Source: Sediminibacillus albus (lineage in GTDB: Bacteria; Bacillota; Bacilli; Bacillales; Amphibacillaceae). From it: a stretch of 64,000 nt of DNA. The stretch is from NCBI RefSeq assembly GCF_900101125.1, contig NZ_FNFL01000001.1:930001-994000 (forward strand), written 5' to 3'. Of the stretch, positions 33,913 through 42,853 are shown piece after piece. Made by a program: the position numbers and the translations under genes. How positions within the stretch are numbered: position 1 is the stretch's first letter; each line of letters opens with the position of its first letter. The notes below the pieces were generated by a model. The model saw nothing but the letters and a program-made list of their open reading frames with translations. It searched no databases and was not told where the DNA came from.

Positions 33913-35042
33913 AGTAATCCCTCCCGTTTAGTTTGTTGAATAACATTTGGGACACGAATATGGAGTACCGTTCCGTTTACCGACTCAATTTCCAGGCTGC
34001 CGTTCACAAATTCCAATCGCTCTCTCATCCCTTGCAAACCGTGACCTGTGAAAGAATCTTCCTTTGGGATTCCTACTCCATCATCTTCCACTTTAATATG
34101 CCATTCATTATGTGACTGTTCAATTAAAATGCTGCAAAACGTTGCCCCACTGTGTTTTACCACATTCGTTATTGCTTCCTTTAAACTCATACTAAGAACA
34201 TTTTCAATCAGCAATGGAGTTTCTGAAAGCTCCGTGTTTCCTTTTACCTCAAACGCTATTTGAGCAGCTCCCAGTATTTGCTTAATATGAACGATTTCAT
34301 CCTTCAATTTTGCTCCTCTCATGTCGGAAACCATGTCCCTCACTTCTTTTAAAGCTGTGCGGGCCGTTTGGTGAATATCGCTGATTTCTGATTTTGCAGA
34401 CTCCGGTTTAACATCGATTAACTTTCCTGCTAAGTCGCTTTTTAGACCGATAAGCGACAATTTCTGGCCTAAGGTGTCATGTAAATCACGCGCAATCCGC
34501 TGCCGTTCTTCGATCACCATTAGCTGAGAAATCCGTTTATTAGCATCCTCCAATTGTCCTTCGAGCTTTTCTCTCTTAATGCGGTTATACATACTGAATG
34601 GCATAAGTACCACACCGATAAGACTGACAATCACAAAGGGAAGCTGGCTGAAAAACAAATCTAGATCGATCAAAAAACCAGTGGTGATTGCAGCAACGGT
34701 AGTGGTAAGATGAACGACATACAATGTGATAAAACCAGCTTTATTTTGGATATTACCGATAAAAAAGGCTAAAAATAACGCAAAGTATACATAACCAAAA
34801 AATAAAGTCATTACAATGCTAATTGCCATTTCTATACTTACCCATACATAAACCGGCCAGCCTTTCGAAATAAAAGATAGGCGATAGGAAGTAAAAAACA
34901 GCAGAATCATCGTAATTCCCAGAACAATTTCCATCATAGTCGATGACCGAAAAATAAAATAAAAAGGAAGAATACAAAAAATAATCCAGATATAAGAGCT
35001 AAGCCCCGTGTTTTTTGGGATAATATGATACCAGTTTTGCAT
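33909..35042 (-). CDS. desK: Membrane-thickness/cold sensor histidine kinase DesK
   Basis: A 377-residue sensor kinase with four or five N-terminal membrane helices (about 15-150), a coiled linker (RIKREKLEGQLEDANKR) and a HisKA_3/HATPase C-terminal region. The phosphorylated His falls exactly at residue 188 (RDLHDTLG) when translation starts at the ATG at 35042, the same number as in B. subtilis DesK; that start also has AAGGGGG 6 nt upstream. The ATP lid GHGLQGMRERL is intact. It senses membrane order and phosphorylates or dephosphorylates DesR. Confidence 0.93.
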   Translation of the reverse strand: MQNWYHIIPKNTGLSSYIWIIFCILPFYFIFRSSTMMEIVLGITMILLFFTSYRLSFISKGWPVYVWVSIEMAISIVMTLFFGYVYFALFLAFFIGNIQNKAGFITLYVVHLTTTVAAITTGFLIDLDLFFSQLPFVIVSLIGVVLMPFSMYNRIKREKLEGQLEDANKRISQLMVIEERQRIARDLHDTLGQKLSLIGLKSDLAGKLIDVKPESAKSEISDIHQTARTALKEVRDMVSDMRGAKLKDEIVHIKQILGAAQIAFEVKGNTELSETPLLIENVLSMSLKEAITNVVKHSGATFCSILIEQSHNEWHIKVEDDGVGIPKEDSFTGHGLQGMRERLEFVNGSLEIESVNGTVLHIRVPNVIQQTKREGLL

Positions 35043-35167
35043 AGCAGCCCCCTTAGCAAAGAATATAAAGCATAACATACCAAAATTATAACAAAAAAAG
35101 GAATCAAAGCGCAGATTCACCGGGTAGGGAGGGACGGAAAATCCACTATACTAACCGAAGAATGATT

Positions 35168-35206
35168 AACAAAACCCTTCAAAATAGATTTTTGAAGGGT
35201 TTTGTT
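35168..35206 (-). terminator. Hairpin between des and desK
   Basis: AACAAAACCCTTCAAAA and TTTTGAAGGGTTTTGTT form a perfect 17-bp stem with a 5-base loop; it should end des transcripts before desKR, leaving desKR to its own promoter. Confidence 0.8.
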
Positions 35207-35214
35207 CGCCACTT

Positions 35215-36270
35215 TTATTTTTCCTGAAGGCTTGGCGTTCTATTGCTTAGTTGTACCTTGGATGATGTTTTTTTCCGCTGCAAGCCTTTTAACTCTTTAA
35301 AGCTGATGAATGTTTTGCTTTCTTCATCGTATAAACGAAAACGCAGCGATTCTAAACTGGATAAGAATGTAATTGTGGTCGCCTTTTGTAATGGCGGCGT
35401 AGATTCATGCGCTTGCTCTAAATGATAGTTTGGTACCCTCGGGTTCAAATGATGAACATGATGGAAGCCGATGCTACCTGTCATCCACTGCATCACTTTT
35501 GGGAGTTTGTAATAAGAACTGCCATCTACTGCAGCTTTCACATAATCCCATTCTTCTTCGTTTTCGAAGTAAGAATCCTCAAATTGGTGTTGAACGTAAA
35601 ACAGCCATATGCCAAGTGAGCCGGAAACGAACAAGATAGTCCCTTGAATGATTACCAGTGCCTGCCAGCCGATTGCCCATATTAACAGACCATAAATAGC
35701 CGCGATTGAGACATTAATCAGGTAAGTGTTCAAGCGTTCCTTTTTTCTTGCTCCTTTTCTATTAAAGCGGTTGTCCACCATGAAAAGATATATAGGACCT
35801 AATCCAAACATTACGAGTGGATTACGGTATAATCGGTAAGTTAATTTTTCCCAGAAGGAAGCTGCAGAATACTCTTCCACTGTCATTACCCACATATCCC
35901 CAGTGCCTCGTTTATCTAAGTTACCGCTTGTGGCATGATGGATAGAATGACTTCTTTTCCACTTTTCAAACGCAAAGTGTGTAATGATACCTGTAAGCGT
36001 GCCGAGAATGCGGTTTGCTTTTTTGTTTTTAAAAAACGATTGATGTGCGCAGTCATGGAAGATGATAAAGATCCTCACCACAAAGCCTGCTGCTACAACT
36101 GCTAATGGGATAGTTATCCAAATGGAAATGGATAAGCTTTGGTATGCTAAAAACCAAAGTAAAAAGAACGCCGGTATCGTGTTTATTAGTTGTTTAATAC
36201 TTGATTTCGTGTCCGCTTTCCCGAATGGAGCGACATTTTTTCTAAGTTCAGCCTGTTTTTGTTTACTCAT
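35215..36270 (-). CDS. des: Membrane fatty-acid desaturase Des (delta-5 type)
   Basis: A 351-residue integral membrane diiron desaturase that introduces a double bond into phospholipid acyl chains on cold shock. The three histidine boxes are HDCAH (72-76), HSIHH (108-112) and HHVHH (270-274). Length equals that of B. subtilis Des (352). The ATG at 36270 has AGGAGG 5 nt upstream; an in-frame ATG nine codons earlier overlaps that site. It is controlled by DesK-DesR through a palindrome at 36385-36398 and closes the thermosensing loop by fluidising the membrane. Confidence 0.93.
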   Translation of the reverse strand: MSKQKQAELRKNVAPFGKADTKSSIKQLINTIPAFFLLWFLAYQSLSISIWITIPLAVVAAGFVVRIFIIFHDCAHQSFFKNKKANRILGTLTGIITHFAFEKWKRSHSIHHATSGNLDKRGTGDMWVMTVEEYSAASFWEKLTYRLYRNPLVMFGLGPIYLFMVDNRFNRKGARKKERLNTYLINVSIAAIYGLLIWAIGWQALVIIQGTILFVSGSLGIWLFYVQHQFEDSYFENEEEWDYVKAAVDGSSYYKLPKVMQWMTGSIGFHHVHHLNPRVPNYHLEQAHESTPPLQKATTITFLSSLESLRFRLYDEESKTFISFKELKGLQRKKTSSKVQLSNRTPSLQEK

Positions 36271-36332
36271 GTTTTCCTCCTCAAGCATACTTGCCATGCT
36301 TTATCTGGAATAAACCAATTGGTCTATCCTTA

Positions 36333-36398
36333 ATGATAGGGGAAATCCCTCAATGTTGTAAGACACAAACGTCAAGGAGCTTGTATGACATTTGTCAT
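36333..36398 (-). promoter_or_regulatory. des promoter and DesR-type operator
   Basis: TTACAA (36356-36361), 17-bp spacer, TATCAT (36333-36338) give a weak sigma-A promoter that needs activation. The perfect-armed palindrome ATGACATTTGTCAT (36385-36398) is centred near -65, inside the region (-77 to -28) where DesR binds in B. subtilis. Confidence 0.75.
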
Positions 36399-36425
36399 GT
36401 ATCTTCGTTCATTACTATTATTTTT

Positions 36426-37379
36426 TCATAACTCCATAAAAATATTCGAACCTTCAAGGAATTTTCCATATTTTTTTAGCTGGCTGAACGTAGTAATGTC
36501 TTCCGTAAAAAAAGGAACATAGTGAATATGTTTATCCATAAAAGATTGCTTAATTTCATTGATGTATGGCTTCTCTATTTGTTTTCTTCTCGCCAAAAAT
36601 TCTCCATCTGCGTTTTTGGGCAGTACTTTGTTAACAACTAGGGAATCAATGTCAATATCGAATCGTTCCAGTTGAGAAATTGCTTTTTTAGTTTCTTCAA
36701 TCGCTAATTTTTCCGGATTCAAAACAAAAACAAAACCAGTTACAGCGTTGTCCAGCAAAATCTTTCTGGCCTGGTCAAACTTGTTGCGGCGTTCTGATAA
36801 TACTTCAAAAATTGGATCTTCGACAGGCTCCCCATCATTTAACAACTGACTGTAATTTTTATTTGTCTTGCGTCTCTTTTCCAGCATGCCATCCATCCAT
36901 ACCCCCATCAGCTCAGGTAGGGTCAATAACCGGACGGTATGCCCGGTCGGTGCTGTATCAAAAATAATCCGCTCAAAATGGGCCTGCTCTTCTATTATGA
37001 TGGTAACAATCCGGTCAAATAACGCAGCCTCCTCAGCACCCGGAGAGGCCTTTGCCAGGTCCATTTGTCTGTTTACTTCTTCAACCAGACTTGATTTTAC
37101 TAAACCAGACAGGTTGTCCTTCACACCCTTAATATAACGGTCAGTCTCAACTGCGGAGTCCACTTCCAATACGGACAAACGGTCGGCAACCTCGACGATT
37201 TCACCGCCGATTTTCCTGCCAAAAATATCCCCCAGGTTATGGGCCGGATCCGTAGAAACAAGCAAGGTTTTTTTGCCTTCCCCTGCTGCTCTACAGGCAA
37301 GCGAAGCAGCAGTTGTCGACTTTCCGACTCCTCCTTTTCCACCTACAAAGACAATCGGCTTGTCAATATTCGCTTCCAC
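36426..37379 (-). CDS. ArsA/Get3-family ATPase in the cstA operon
   Basis: A 317-residue single-domain ATPase of the ArsA/TRC40 group. The deviant Walker A GGKGGVGKST (13-22), switch I-like STDPAHNLGD and the FDTAPTGHTVRLL segment (A-loop/P4-like) are intact. It lacks the metalloid-binding cysteines of ArsA and the CxxC zinc pair of Get3, so arsenite pumping and classical tail-anchor targeting are both unlikely. The start is a GTG at 37379 with GAGGAGG 7 nt upstream. It is the third gene of cstA-(CC-tail protein)-ATPase, pointing to a role in the transport or assembly of CstA. Confidence 0.85.
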   Translation of the reverse strand: MEANIDKPIVFVGGKGGVGKSTTAASLACRAAGEGKKTLLVSTDPAHNLGDIFGRKIGGEIVEVADRLSVLEVDSAVETDRYIKGVKDNLSGLVKSSLVEEVNRQMDLAKASPGAEEAALFDRIVTIIIEEQAHFERIIFDTAPTGHTVRLLTLPELMGVWMDGMLEKRRKTNKNYSQLLNDGEPVEDPIFEVLSERRNKFDQARKILLDNAVTGFVFVLNPEKLAIEETKKAISQLERFDIDIDSLVVNKVLPKNADGEFLARRKQIEKPYINEIKQSFMDKHIHYVPFFTEDITTFSQLKKYGKFLEGSNIFMEL

Positions 37380-37396
37380 GTTGATGCCTCCTCTTA

Positions 37397-37654
37397 TTAA
37401 CAGCAGCGGATTCCTTCCAATGGAGATTTTTCCATTCCCATCCGCAAATGCCAGTCATGAAATTTTTCAATCATATACGGATATAGTTCTAATGTGTAAT
37501 AATAAACAGGATTAGGAATACCTACCATTTCTGAATATAGAAGCAGCAGGAATAAATCTTCCTCATCCCGGAGTTCCCTTGCGACTTCACTTCGATGCGG
37601 TAAACTTAACATTTCGTCATACCAGTCTATTAGCATTTTCAGCTTATCAAACAT
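37397..37654 (-). CDS. Small protein with C-terminal Cys-Cys (cory-CC-star type)
   Basis: An 85-residue soluble, largely helical, acidic protein. Its only two cysteines are the last two residues (GIRCC). It matches what I recall of a family named 'cory-CC-star', whose members end in CC and are found beside cstA and an ArsA-like ATPase; that exact context holds here. No enzymatic motif is visible. The terminal CC could bind metal, carry a thiol modification or be recognised by the ATPase; all are inference. AGGAGG lies 7 nt before the ATG. Confidence 0.75.
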   Translation of the reverse strand: MFDKLKMLIDWYDEMLSLPHRSEVARELRDEEDLFLLLLYSEMVGIPNPVYYYTLELYPYMIEKFHDWHLRMGMEKSPLEGIRCC

Positions 37655-37676
37655 CCGGCAGCCTCCTATTCAAATA

Positions 37677-37700
37677 GAAAAAGGGGCAGCTCTATGCCCC
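37677..37700 (-). terminator. Terminator/attenuator between cstA and the CC-tail gene
   Basis: Minus-strand GGGGC-loop-GCCCC stem followed by TTTTT, placed between cstA and the next gene; it may lower expression of the two distal genes. Confidence 0.6.
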
Positions 37701-37706
37701 CTTATC

Positions 37707-39431
37707 TCAATTTTGTTTTAATTGATTCCTGCTAAGTGTCGAAACAGCGGTAATGATGATCCAAATAGCGAAAACAAATATAACGGCTCCTAATACGAAT
37801 AACAACATGTTAGAGTCAGATCCAAACCAGGACCATTGGAAAAGTACTTGGTTAAACATGGCAAGCAGAGTCATCAAAAGCAGGAAAATCATCGGGATCA
37901 ACGTAACCAGGTAATTCCTCCCTTGACGCTTGAGCCAGATGGAAATCAACAGCAGACTAATACCGGCGAGCAGTTGATTGGATGTACCGAACAATGGCCA
38001 TAGTAGATAGCCCCCAGAGCCAAATCCTCTTGATCCTTCCGGCAGCAGGACTAGAACCGTGCTTAGGATGACAGCAACGCTTGTAGCCACATGCATTTTT
38101 GATAATGCCGGAACCTTATATTCAACACCGAGTTCAGCGATGATATATCTCATCAATCGGACAGAAGTATCAAGCGTTGTCGCGGCAAAACTGACAACGA
38201 TGATCGATACGATGGTTGTTGCCACACCCGCAGGTATTGCCAATCCGGTTGCTAACTGACTGGCTCCTTCGATGAAATTGCCTAAACCCGTCGCATTCGC
38301 CTGCGTGAAGCTGGAATATGCTGCTGTAAAATCGCCAGTTGTTGGAAACAAGGTGATCACAGCAAGAATGGAAACCAATGCCAAAGCTCCTTCACCGACA
38401 GCTCCAAAGTATCCGACGAAACGGGCGTCCGTTTCCTTATTTAATTGCTTGGAGGAAGTACCGGAGGAAACCAATCCATGAAATCCGGAAATAGCTCCGC
38501 AGGCAACTGTAATAAACAACAGCGGGAACCAGGAAACATCGTTAGCTGCGCTGGCGACAGGCGCTGTTACTTCCGGGTTTGTAAATAATAAACCAAGATA
38601 AAGGATTGCCATACCAACAACCAATTGGTGAGAATTAATATAATCTCTCGGCTGGAGCAGCTTCCAAACAGGCAGTGTTGATGCTACATAAACGTAACCC
38701 ATCAAAATAATAATCCAAATGAGAAAGGCCGTGGAAACAGCTCCCATTCCAAATAGACCGGCAGCCCCCTCCCCTCCTATATACTGAACGAGGTCGATTT
38801 GCAGTGCTGGTGTATTACTAGAGATAATGGCAACGCCGTACATAACCGCTAGCGCAATCAACGATGGAATCAACATCTTTGTTTTCCCCTTGTAAACGGC
38901 AAATCCAATCCAGATTGCTAGTGGAATTTGGATGAAGACTGGCAGTACACTCGCAGGGTAAGATATAAATAAGTTCGAAATCACCCATGCGAACACAGCA
39001 TTGACCATTAATACCAAAATTAGAATAATGAAAAGGAATAATAGCTTTGCTTTTTTGCCAATCAGGCGGTGAGCAAGAGTGCCAATCGACTGCCCCTTAT
39101 TCCGTACCGACAAGACCAGGGTACCGAAATCATGGACCCCAGCAGCAAAGACCGTACCCAAGACGACCCATAAAAACGCTGGAAGCCAGCCCCAATACAC
39201 AGCTATCGCCGGGCCAAGTATCGGAGCTGCTCCAGCGACCGAAGTAAAATGGTGGCCCCATACTACATATTTATTTGTTGGAACAAAATCAACTCCATCT
39301 TTAAATTGATGAGCTGGTGTTACAAAGTTGGGATCAAGTCTATAAATTTTTTCCGCAACAAACTTCGAATAAAAACGATAACCCAGAATGAAAATTATAA
39401 TCCCGATAGCAGCTACCAAAAGACTGCTCAC
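37707..39431 (-). CDS. cstA: Carbon starvation protein CstA (peptide/pyruvate transporter)
   Basis: A 574-residue transporter with about 16 hydrophobic helices. CstA proteins take up pyruvate or small peptides when preferred carbon runs out. Family features include GYRFYSKFVAEKIY at the start, WGHHFTSVAGAAPILGPAIA after helix 1 and FHGLVSSGTSSKQLN in the middle. I chose the GTG at 39431 because GGGGAGG lies 8 nt upstream. A cre site (39475-39488) just after the promoter indicates CcpA repression in sugar-rich conditions, in line with the name. Confidence 0.92.
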   Translation of the reverse strand: MSSLLVAAIGIIIFILGYRFYSKFVAEKIYRLDPNFVTPAHQFKDGVDFVPTNKYVVWGHHFTSVAGAAPILGPAIAVYWGWLPAFLWVVLGTVFAAGVHDFGTLVLSVRNKGQSIGTLAHRLIGKKAKLLFLFIILILVLMVNAVFAWVISNLFISYPASVLPVFIQIPLAIWIGFAVYKGKTKMLIPSLIALAVMYGVAIISSNTPALQIDLVQYIGGEGAAGLFGMGAVSTAFLIWIIILMGYVYVASTLPVWKLLQPRDYINSHQLVVGMAILYLGLLFTNPEVTAPVASAANDVSWFPLLFITVACGAISGFHGLVSSGTSSKQLNKETDARFVGYFGAVGEGALALVSILAVITLFPTTGDFTAAYSSFTQANATGLGNFIEGASQLATGLAIPAGVATTIVSIIVVSFAATTLDTSVRLMRYIIAELGVEYKVPALSKMHVATSVAVILSTVLVLLPEGSRGFGSGGYLLWPLFGTSNQLLAGISLLLISIWLKRQGRNYLVTLIPMIFLLLMTLLAMFNQVLFQWSWFGSDSNMLLFVLGAVIFVFAIWIIITAVSTLSRNQLKQN

Positions 39432-39474
39432 TTTAACAACCTCCCCTTGTCTATTTTTCATTAACCACTATATG

Positions 39475-39531
39475 TGTAAGCGTTTTCTTTAATGCTGATT
39501 TCAGTATAAAAAACAGGACAAGAGAATACAA
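39475..39531 (-). promoter_or_regulatory. cstA promoter with CcpA (cre) site
   Basis: TTGTAT (39526-39531), 17-bp spacer and TATACT (39503-39508) form the promoter. TGTAAGCGTTTTCT (39475-39488) matches 13 of 14 positions of the cre consensus and lies at about +9 to +22, a roadblock position. Confidence 0.8.
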
Positions 39532-39584
39532 GTAATCTACTTTTCGACAAATACAGCAGTCAGCAAGCAGCCTTCCATTGGCGT

Positions 39585-39633
39585 AAAAAACTGCTGATAA
39601 TCCGGCAATGGATTACCGGCTCATCAAGCAGTT
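39585..39633 (-). terminator. Terminator after the first DHA2 exporter gene
   Basis: Minus-strand AACTGCT/AGCAGTT outer stem with an inner CCGG-containing stem, followed by TTTTTT. Confidence 0.75.
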
Positions 39634-39648
39634 CTCTGTACAATGCTA

Positions 39649-41085
39649 TCAATCTCCCCGAACTCTTTGCTGTCCTCTGTCTTCATCGTTAAGTCCCTCT
39701 TCAGCAGGCTTGCTGTTTTTAATAAAAAACGAAAGAAGTAAACCAAATAAAGAAAGAACCGAGACAACGATAAATGCCATATTCGCCCCATAAATATCGG
39801 GATGTGAAATTTCCGGACGCTGCTGGGCTGTTTCTTCTGTCGTCGTCATAACTGTAACTAGAATAGCAGTACCAACCGAAGCGGCGATCTGCCGCATTGT
39901 ATTATCCATAGCAGCACCATGGGGAATCAACCGCTTGGGCAGCTGATTTAATCCTGCAGTAGCTATAGGCATCATTACCATTGACAAGCCAAGCATACGG
40001 ATACTGTACATGATGGTGATAAATGCAAATGATGTCGTAGTATTTAAAGCAGAAAAAGCCAATGATGAAACAGTAATGATCGATAAACCGACAATCGCCA
40101 GCCATCTTGCACCGACCCTGTCAAAAATCCTTCCTGTCACTGGAGACATAAGACCGGTAATCAGCGCGCCTGGCAGTAAGGCAAGACCAGCTTCGAATGC
40201 CGAGAACTCCCGCATATTCTGCATATACAGCGGAATAATCGTTTCTACTCCGATTAAACCCATAAAAACAATCATACCGACAATGACCGCCAACGGAAAA
40301 ATCGAATACTTAAACACCCGGAACTCGAGCATCGGATGCTCCAAACGTAATTGTCTGGTAATAAATAGAACCAGTGCCAATACGCCAAGCCCCAATGACA
40401 ATAGCGTAAGAGCTGCCGACCAGCCGTTGTTGCCTGCACTGGTGAAACCATATAACAGGCCGCCGAACCCGAAAGAAGATAAGATAATGGATAAGATATC
40501 TACTCTCGGCCTGCTTACTTCTGTTACATTTTTCATAACAAAAAAAGCAACAACTATATCAATAATAGCTATTGGCAAAATGATAAAAAACAGCAGCCGC
40601 CAGGAGTAATGGGATGTAATCCAGCCAGATAACGCAGGCCCGATAGCAGGGGCAAAGGAAATGACCAATCCGATTAAACCCATTGCCGCCCCGCGCTTGT
40701 TCACTGGAAAAATCATCAAAAACACTGTCTGCATAAGCGGCAGCATTACACCCGCACCCGCAGACTGAATTACACGGCCAAACAATAGAACCTCAAAGTT
40801 TGGTGCAAGACCTGCGACAAGCGTGCCAACAGCAAAAGTGCTCATAGCTGTGATGAATAACTGTCTTGTCGTAAACCGCTCCAGCAAGAACGCACTTACC
40901 GGTATCATAATCCCATTGACCAGCATAAACACCGTTGTAAGCCACTGTCCCGTGTTTGCTGTAATATTCATTTCCTCCATAATTGGCGGTATCGCAGTAA
41001 TCATCAGTGTTTGATTCAAAATAGCAATAAACGCTCCTGCTAGCAGAAGTGTTACAATGGTAGACCTTTTATAACTGGTTGCCAT
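39649..41085 (-). CDS. DHA2-family multidrug MFS exporter (EmrB/QacA type)
   Basis: A 478-residue, 14-helix proton antiporter. The N-terminal ILNQTLMITAIPPIMEEM is the DHA2 motif D1 region, GRVIQSAGAGVMLPLMQTV is motif B/C with the conserved Arg and Gly pattern, and GPALSGWI is the antiporter motif C. Substrates are probably lipophilic drugs or dyes. It is a close paralog of the exporter at 49068. Unlike that one it has no adjacent regulator gene. The ATG follows AGAGAGGG. Confidence 0.88.
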   Translation of the reverse strand: MATSYKRSTIVTLLLAGAFIAILNQTLMITAIPPIMEEMNITANTGQWLTTVFMLVNGIMIPVSAFLLERFTTRQLFITAMSTFAVGTLVAGLAPNFEVLLFGRVIQSAGAGVMLPLMQTVFLMIFPVNKRGAAMGLIGLVISFAPAIGPALSGWITSHYSWRLLFFIILPIAIIDIVVAFFVMKNVTEVSRPRVDILSIILSSFGFGGLLYGFTSAGNNGWSAALTLLSLGLGVLALVLFITRQLRLEHPMLEFRVFKYSIFPLAVIVGMIVFMGLIGVETIIPLYMQNMREFSAFEAGLALLPGALITGLMSPVTGRIFDRVGARWLAIVGLSIITVSSLAFSALNTTTSFAFITIMYSIRMLGLSMVMMPIATAGLNQLPKRLIPHGAAMDNTMRQIAASVGTAILVTVMTTTEETAQQRPEISHPDIYGANMAFIVVSVLSLFGLLLSFFIKNSKPAEEGLNDEDRGQQRVRGD

Positions 41086-41260
41086 CTAGTTTCCCTCTCT
41101 CCTTACCATGATCCATCAATCATGTTTTGTTGCGCATTTTTTACTAATTTAGATTACACGATTTTAATGGTTTATTCTATTAACCTGACTTATATATTTC
41201 TATTTTTATAAATGACACCGGTATAAGCGGAGAGTTTGGGAAAGATGGTGTCTAAAATAC

Positions 41261-41293
41261 AAAAAAAAGGAAAGGACTATCAAGTCCTTTCCG
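41261..41293 (-). terminator. Terminator of the gltP-like gene
   Basis: Minus-strand GGAAAGGACT/AGTCCTTTCC stem, 4-base loop, then eight T. Confidence 0.92.
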
Positions 41294-41320
41294 GTTTCTT
41301 ATTGTGGATAAAATGCTAAT

Positions 41321-42562
41321 CTAATTTAATTGCTGTGTCGGCGTATCGCTGCTCTCACTATTATTGTTTTCTGTTTCCGAAACAATTACCGCACATGCAG
41401 CATCACCAGTCACATTAAGGGCCGTCCGTGCCATATCAAGCAGTCGATCAATACCGATAATTAAAGCAATTCCTTCTACAGGCAAGGAAACTTGATTTAG
41501 TACCATGGCAAGCATAATCAGCCCGACACCCGGTACTCCGGCTGTGCCGACACTAGCCAGCACAGCTACAAGAACGATCATTAATAATTGAGAAAATGAT
41601 AAGTCCGTATTATAAACTTGTGCGATAAAAACGGTAGCTACCCCTTGCATGATAGCTGTTCCGTCCATATTGATGGTCGAACCGAGCGGTTGGACGAAGC
41701 TGCTGATCGGCTTAGGTACCTTTAGGTTTTCCTGGGCCGTCTTCATCGATATAGGCAGTGTGGCACTGCTGCTCGAAGTACTGAAGGCTACGGTCATTGC
41801 CGGGAAAAAACCTTTAAAGAAAGCAATAGGACTCATTTTCCCTAGGAAAGAGACCGCCGATCCGTAAGTGACGATGGCATGGATAATCAAACATGCTATT
41901 ACGACAAGCATATAGGAAGCCATTGCCTTGGCGCCATCAAGTCCCATGGTTCCAATTGCAGAAGCTAATAAACCGAACGCGCCATATGGAGCGAATTTCA
42001 TAATCAAATTAACGAGGAACATCATGATTTCATTCCCCTGTTCAACTACTCGCAGTACAGCGGCTGTCTTTTTGCCCAGCATGGCCAAAGCAAAACCGAT
42101 AAAAATCGAAAAAGCAATGATTTGCAGCATATTCCCTTCCACCATCGCCAAAATCGGATTGGCTGGTATAATATTCGTGAAAGTTTCAACGACTGTTGGT
42201 GCTTCATTGCTTTCAAAACTGGCACCAGCAGTATCAATTCCGGTATTGCCCGGCTGGAATATATAAGCAAGTGCTAAAGCTATAGTAATCGCAATAGTCG
42301 TGGTTGCCAGAAAAAATGCAATCGTTTTTCCGCCAATCCTTCCTAATTTCTTAGGGTCCCCCAGAGAGGCAGTTCCGAGCGTAATAGAGAAAAATACAAT
42401 TGGGACGACAAGCATTTTTATCAAGTTAAGAAAAATCGTTCCGAGCGGACTGAACACATAACTATCAAGCGTTCCGAACAAATCAGGTGCAGTAAAGTGT
42501 AAAACCAGACCGATGCCAGCACCCAAAATCAGGCCAATAAAAATCTTGGTGGTCAACTTCAT
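41321..42562 (-). CDS. Dicarboxylate/glutamate:cation symporter (GltP/DctA family)
   Basis: A 413-residue elevator-type symporter of the DAACS family. The substrate-binding core is visible: STSSSSATLP on hairpin loop 1, FVQPLGSTINMDGTA on helix 7 and the C-terminal RLLDMARTALNVTGDAACA on helix 8, whose Asp/Arg pattern fits glutamate or C4-dicarboxylates. It imports the acid with protons or sodium. The ATG has AAGGAGG 7 nt upstream and a cre site lies 24 bp upstream of the start codon, so CcpA control is likely. It ends at a strong terminator. Confidence 0.88.
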   Translation of the reverse strand: MKLTTKIFIGLILGAGIGLVLHFTAPDLFGTLDSYVFSPLGTIFLNLIKMLVVPIVFFSITLGTASLGDPKKLGRIGGKTIAFFLATTTIAITIALALAYIFQPGNTGIDTAGASFESNEAPTVVETFTNIIPANPILAMVEGNMLQIIAFSIFIGFALAMLGKKTAAVLRVVEQGNEIMMFLVNLIMKFAPYGAFGLLASAIGTMGLDGAKAMASYMLVVIACLIIHAIVTYGSAVSFLGKMSPIAFFKGFFPAMTVAFSTSSSSATLPISMKTAQENLKVPKPISSFVQPLGSTINMDGTAIMQGVATVFIAQVYNTDLSFSQLLMIVLVAVLASVGTAGVPGVGLIMLAMVLNQVSLPVEGIALIIGIDRLLDMARTALNVTGDAACAVIVSETENNNSESSDTPTQQLN

Positions 42563-42585
42563 CGTATTACCTCCTTATAAAATTA

Positions 42586-42599
42586 TGAAAGCGCTTACT
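42586..42599 (-). promoter_or_regulatory. CcpA (cre) site before the gltP-like gene
   Basis: TGAAAGCGCTTACT agrees with the cre consensus TGWAANCGNTNWCA at 13 of 14 positions and lies between promoter and start codon. Confidence 0.75.
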
Positions 42600-42653
42600 T
42601 AAATAAAGATATGTTTGCTATGTGAAAAATATCCTGCTTATTCAAAGGAAAAG

Positions 42654-42691
42654 GAAAAAAATGAAGATAGCGGATTATCCGCTATCTTCAT
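42654..42691 (-). terminator. Long perfect hairpin with T run
   Basis: ATGAAGATAGCGGA and TCCGCTATCTTCAT form a perfect 14-bp stem with a 3-base loop. On the minus strand it is followed by seven T, so it should stop leftward transcripts crossing the tandem repeat. Confidence 0.8.
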
Positions 42692-42695
42692 ATCG

Positions 42696-42853
42696 CTCTA
42701 CTTCTGCCCATAGTTGATCCTCTTCTCCCGGTTTTCGCTCTACTTCTGCCTAGTTGATCCTCTTTTCACGGTTTTCGCTCCACTTCTGCCCAGAGTTGAT
42801 CCTCTTCTCCCGGTTTTCGCTCTACTTTCGCCCAGAGTTGATCCTCTTTCCAC
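42696..42853. repeat. 42-bp tandem minisatellite, about 3.8 copies
   Basis: Units start at 42696, 42738, 42778 and 42820 with lengths 42, 40, 42 and 34. The shared text is ctctacttctgcccagagtt followed by gatcctcttctcccggtttt and cg. Unit 2 lacks two bases and unit 4 is cut short by the terminator hairpin at 42854. The array lies in an intergenic space between two terminators. A plus-strand frame through it has no ribosome site and is a by-product of the 42-base period. Confidence 0.92.

Noticed and set aside
40010-40609. 199-codon antisense frame inside the DHA2 exporter
   Set aside because: A mirror of hydrophobic-helix codons on the opposite strand; typical shadow.
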